Source: Hibiscus mutabilis (taxonomy: Eukaryota > Streptophyta > Magnoliopsida > Malvales > Malvaceae). Taken from it: a stretch of DNA of 64,000 nucleotides. The DNA is taken from positions 5,456,001 to 5,520,000 of the forward strand of contig CM033718.1 of assembly GCA_019671005.1 (NCBI GenBank), given 5' to 3'. The notes below the pieces were generated by a model that saw nothing but the letters and a program-made list of their open reading frames with translations, searched no databases and was not told where the DNA came from. Of the stretch, positions 61,071-64,000 are shown in pieces (the stretch's first letter is position 1; every line of letters starts with the position of its first letter). The position numbers and the translations under genes are program-made.

Positions 61071-62840
61071 TGTTAAAGCCCAAATCAAACTCATTCCAAC
61101 AATTAAATAGACATTATTATTTTATTAACCCAACAATAATATACAAACAACCTATTTACCTAATATGCCCTTTAACTTATTACACCAGGCCCGACAAACA
61201 ATCAAACCCAAATTCTAACCCATTACCCGTTAACTCAAAAAAGAACTTAGACTTAAACACCCCTAACACTAAAAATAATGATAACCCTAATATTTTATTC
61301 CTGCCAGCCGCCGCCCCTCGCCATTCCTCCTCTGTTTCTTCAACGCCCGCACGTGGCAACAAAAAGAGAGATTATTATTATCTGAACATTATCATGTCAG
61401 GACAAAATCAACCATAAATGAAGATTTTTTTTGTATTCTTTATGTATTAAGACGGGTATATAAAACCCGATAGATGGATGTAAAAAAAGAGGGGGGATGG
61501 ATTTTTTGGATGAAATAAAAGAGGAACTTTTTTCCAACAAGAAATAAAAAGGCAAGAAAAAATTTTCAGATCCCAAACCTAAGTGCAAAAAAATAGAGGT
61601 ATATCTTTTAGTCTTTTTCTATTCGAATACAACCACAAAAATATAAAAAGAAAAGTTTTTTGGTCTTACCTTGGTTCGATATCGAACCGTCGCAGCCGCC
61701 GTCCATGGCCGAGGATGAGCTGCCGAGGAACGGTTCGAACGGTGGTCTCCCCCTTCGTGTTCAACCGGTTCTAAAAAATTTTAGATATTAGTCATGAAAA
61801 AAGAGTGGGAGCTTGTACTTTCGGGTTTAAAAAATATACAGAGAGGGAGGGGAGGCAGACGGCTTTAAGCCAAAAAAAAATTAGAAAAATAAATTCTGAC
61901 CTAACTTTTTAATTTATAAAGTCAAAATAATTGGGTTAATTACCTTGTAAGCCCCTCCGTCCTAAACTAGTTCTCAATAGTGGTCTGCCACATGGTAAAA
62001 TCCCATATCTAATCCCTATTAGTTTTAGAGTTTCTTAATTTGGCCCTTTAATTTCCTTCAATTTGGCTCCCCTAATATGTTTTTCTCTTTTTTAGTCCCT
62101 AATGCATATTATTATTATTTTATTATATTATTATAATTATATTATTACTTAGTATTACTATGTTATGCTTATTATTATTAGTATTGCTTTATTATTATTA
62201 TATTATTATGTATGTTAATTATTATTAATATTATTGCATATTACTTATACATTATTTGTATATATTTATGTTGCCTTATATTATATTATGTATATAATTA
62301 TACTGTTGTTATTATTACGATATATATATGTACTATATACATCATATATATATATATATATATATTATGTTATTATTTTGTTTCGAGTAATTTTTTTTTT
62401 TAGATTTTAAACCTATTATAATATTTAAGGGATGTTTTTTAATTTATTTCGGGAACCGATTAGGAAGTGGTGTCCTAACTCACTCATGTATCATCTTTCT
62501 CGATTTTCGTAAATAAGGAAATATTCTCCTTAAACCGTTTTTTGAGATTAAATTTTAAATTAAATTTGAATTTTGATTTTCTTGCAAAAACAAAACTAAA
62601 TCAACGTGGTACTAATTTTGGGCGTCGTGAGGTGTTAATCCTTCCTCACATGTAACTGACTCTCGATCCGAAATGTTTAGAATCTTTGGTTAATTTTTAA
62701 CGGTGTCCGGCCTACCAAAGTGACCGGTGGCGACTTCATTTTCACCATTTTCCATATGTTCAAAAATAAAACCTTGATTACAGGTTTACCCCGATCACAT
62801 ACGTCGTAACCGACGAGATTTTTTCTCAGTCGTTATAATG
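61071..62840 (+). mobile_element. Tat-type LTR, probably solo or partial
   Basis: Starts TGTTAAAGCCCAAATC inside the previous element. It has a TATA box (GGTATATAAAACCCG near 61454), an AT-rich section at 62100-62380 and the Tat LTR end block (GTGTCCGGCCTACCAAAGTG then ACCGGTGGCGACTTC near 62705-62735). The 3' end near 62840 is a guess. No coding domain follows. Confidence 0.6.
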
Positions 62841-64000
62841 ATATTTGGGTACTCTTTTCCCCTTAACTGGTCTCCACCGGTCCTAGGTTGGTAGTGACTT
62901 TAGCGGGATTTTTAACGATGCTTACTTTTAAAAAAAAGTTTATGTTTAGTTTTATAAATTTTAAAATTAAAAGGTATTAAAAAGTAATTAAAGCAAAAAT
63001 TGAGTGGTCACAGTTTAATTTTATTACTTTTAAATGATAGGTTCCCAAAAGAATAATAAATTAAAAATTTCAAGAGAAACAATAATTTATTTACAATAAT
63101 TTTAAAACTATTAAGACTTAAAATATAATTAACCTGTCAAATTTAGAGCCTCTGCAATACATGTGGATCCGTCCCTAATTTCAAGCAGTGTTCAATTGGC
63201 GTTGATGGGATGCGTGTTTATACCGAGCAAATCAGGTTATCCTTGGTTAGCATTTCTATTCATCAATCTCTTTTCTTTGTTTAAGTCTCTTCTGGCAGTG
63301 ATGAGAGATGTTAAGATAAAGCACCTTAAGTTGTGGTTAAAATACGATTTTATATAAGTTTTTATTATTTTCGTAAGAATTTATATAAAATTATGTAATA
63401 ATTTAAGTAGAGCTGAAATTCTTATTAACTAGGTAAAAAATTGTGTAATTACATAAATTCTTATTAACTGTATAAGAATTTATGTAGATTTTACCTTAGG
63501 TAAGAATTTGTGTAGCTATACAAATCCATATATCATAACCTAAGTTCTTATTATTTGAATAAAAATTTATATAAATTATAAAAATTTGTGTAGGAGCGTC
63601 TCATTTTAACCGCACACTACCCGGTAGCGATGGCATGATCCTTTTCACGCTTATAGGCTCAGATGGACCAAGAAGTCTTGGATAAAACAGTCACACACCT
63701 TGAAATTTTCAAACTTCTATATATTTTTTGTATTTTTATATTTTCTAACGATAATTCAAGTTTCTACTCTCTAAAATTTTATAACTTCACACCGTAAAAT
63801 CTCGCATCCGTCTCTACTTACAATGTCCAGACACTATCCGGATAAATTGGGAGTTGGGGACATGGTTTTGACAATTCAGAGTATGACATGAATTGTTTGC
63901 ATCGTTTATGAGAAAAAATAACTACAAACGTTTGATTGAATAGTCACTAAAAAATATCAAATTAATGAGAAAATTCTAACTTCATAAACCTCGTTTCTTC
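62841..64000. other. AT-rich DNA, no gene seen
   Basis: The first part may be LTR-element leader (TTGGTAGTGACTTTAGCGGG near 62893 vaguely resembles a Tat primer site). 63360-63590 repeats TAAGAATTTATGTAGA-like phrases in both orientations, suggesting a decayed short element. ATGTGGATCCGTCCCTAATT near 63160 looks like a MITE end. The 64-codon frame at 63163-63357 has no recognised domain. Confidence 0.4.

Overview
This is nuclear DNA of a flowering plant, very probably a eudicot. The evidence is a DYW-class PPR gene, a four-exon ribosomal protein L23 gene with a telo-box promoter, a plant-mobile-domain pseudogene with introns, and plant-type retrotransposons (Tat/Ogre and Tekay-like Ty3/gypsy, an Athila-like LTR, and an L1 LINE with an RNase H domain). 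The overall look resembles Malvaceae/Gossypium, but that is an impression and not a demonstrated assignment. Genes cover only a few per cent of the window; most of the rest is nested, decayed mobile DNA.

Layout. 1-12500: the 3' part of a Tat-lineage retrotransposon (T1) on the + strand, with gag, protease, RT, two RNase H domains and integrase all broken by stops, then a minisatellite and a 3.77-kb 3' LTR. 12501-16148: AT-rich DNA with a probable Ty1/copia LTR remnant and two copies of a Mutator-like MITE whose interior is degenerate telomere-like repeat. 16149-17405: ribosomal protein L23 (uL14), with a one-base frameshift in exon 2. 19009-20877 (-): an intact PPR-DYW gene. 22180-22640: a long inverted-repeat element. 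23354-24468: copy 1 of a duplicated segment carrying an 88-residue protein gene and a small signal-peptide-like ORF. 25976-26117: a cluster of palindromes. 26555-28500: the plant-mobile-domain pseudogene.

28749-53632 is a nest of at least five LTR elements: C (Tekay-like, -), D (gypsy-type LTR, -), X (Athila-like, +), A2 (a Tat derivative without pol, +) and B (Tat, -). X sits inside D's LTR, A2 sits inside X, and D interrupts the gag region of B. 53633-60660: copy 2 of the duplicated segment, again with an intact 88-residue ORF. It is split by a 5'-truncated L1 LINE on the minus strand (54571-59566) and a hAT-type element with a clean 8-bp target duplication (59882-60619). 61071-62840: another Tat-type LTR. 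62841-64000: AT-rich DNA without a recognisable gene.

The plausible host genes are L23, the PPR-DYW protein, the two 88-residue paralogues and perhaps the small secreted-type ORF. The PPR protein would act in organelle RNA editing and L23 in cytosolic ribosomes; nothing suggests that these genes cooperate. No new multi-gene system was recognised. The most unusual signals are the duplicated small gene with a copy-specific uORF overlapping its start, palindromic arrays in LTRs and beside the plant-mobile-domain pseudogene, a microhomology fusion of two nested LTRs, and premature stops that are mostly TAG at expected Gln or Trp codons, as expected from decay of methylated cytosine.
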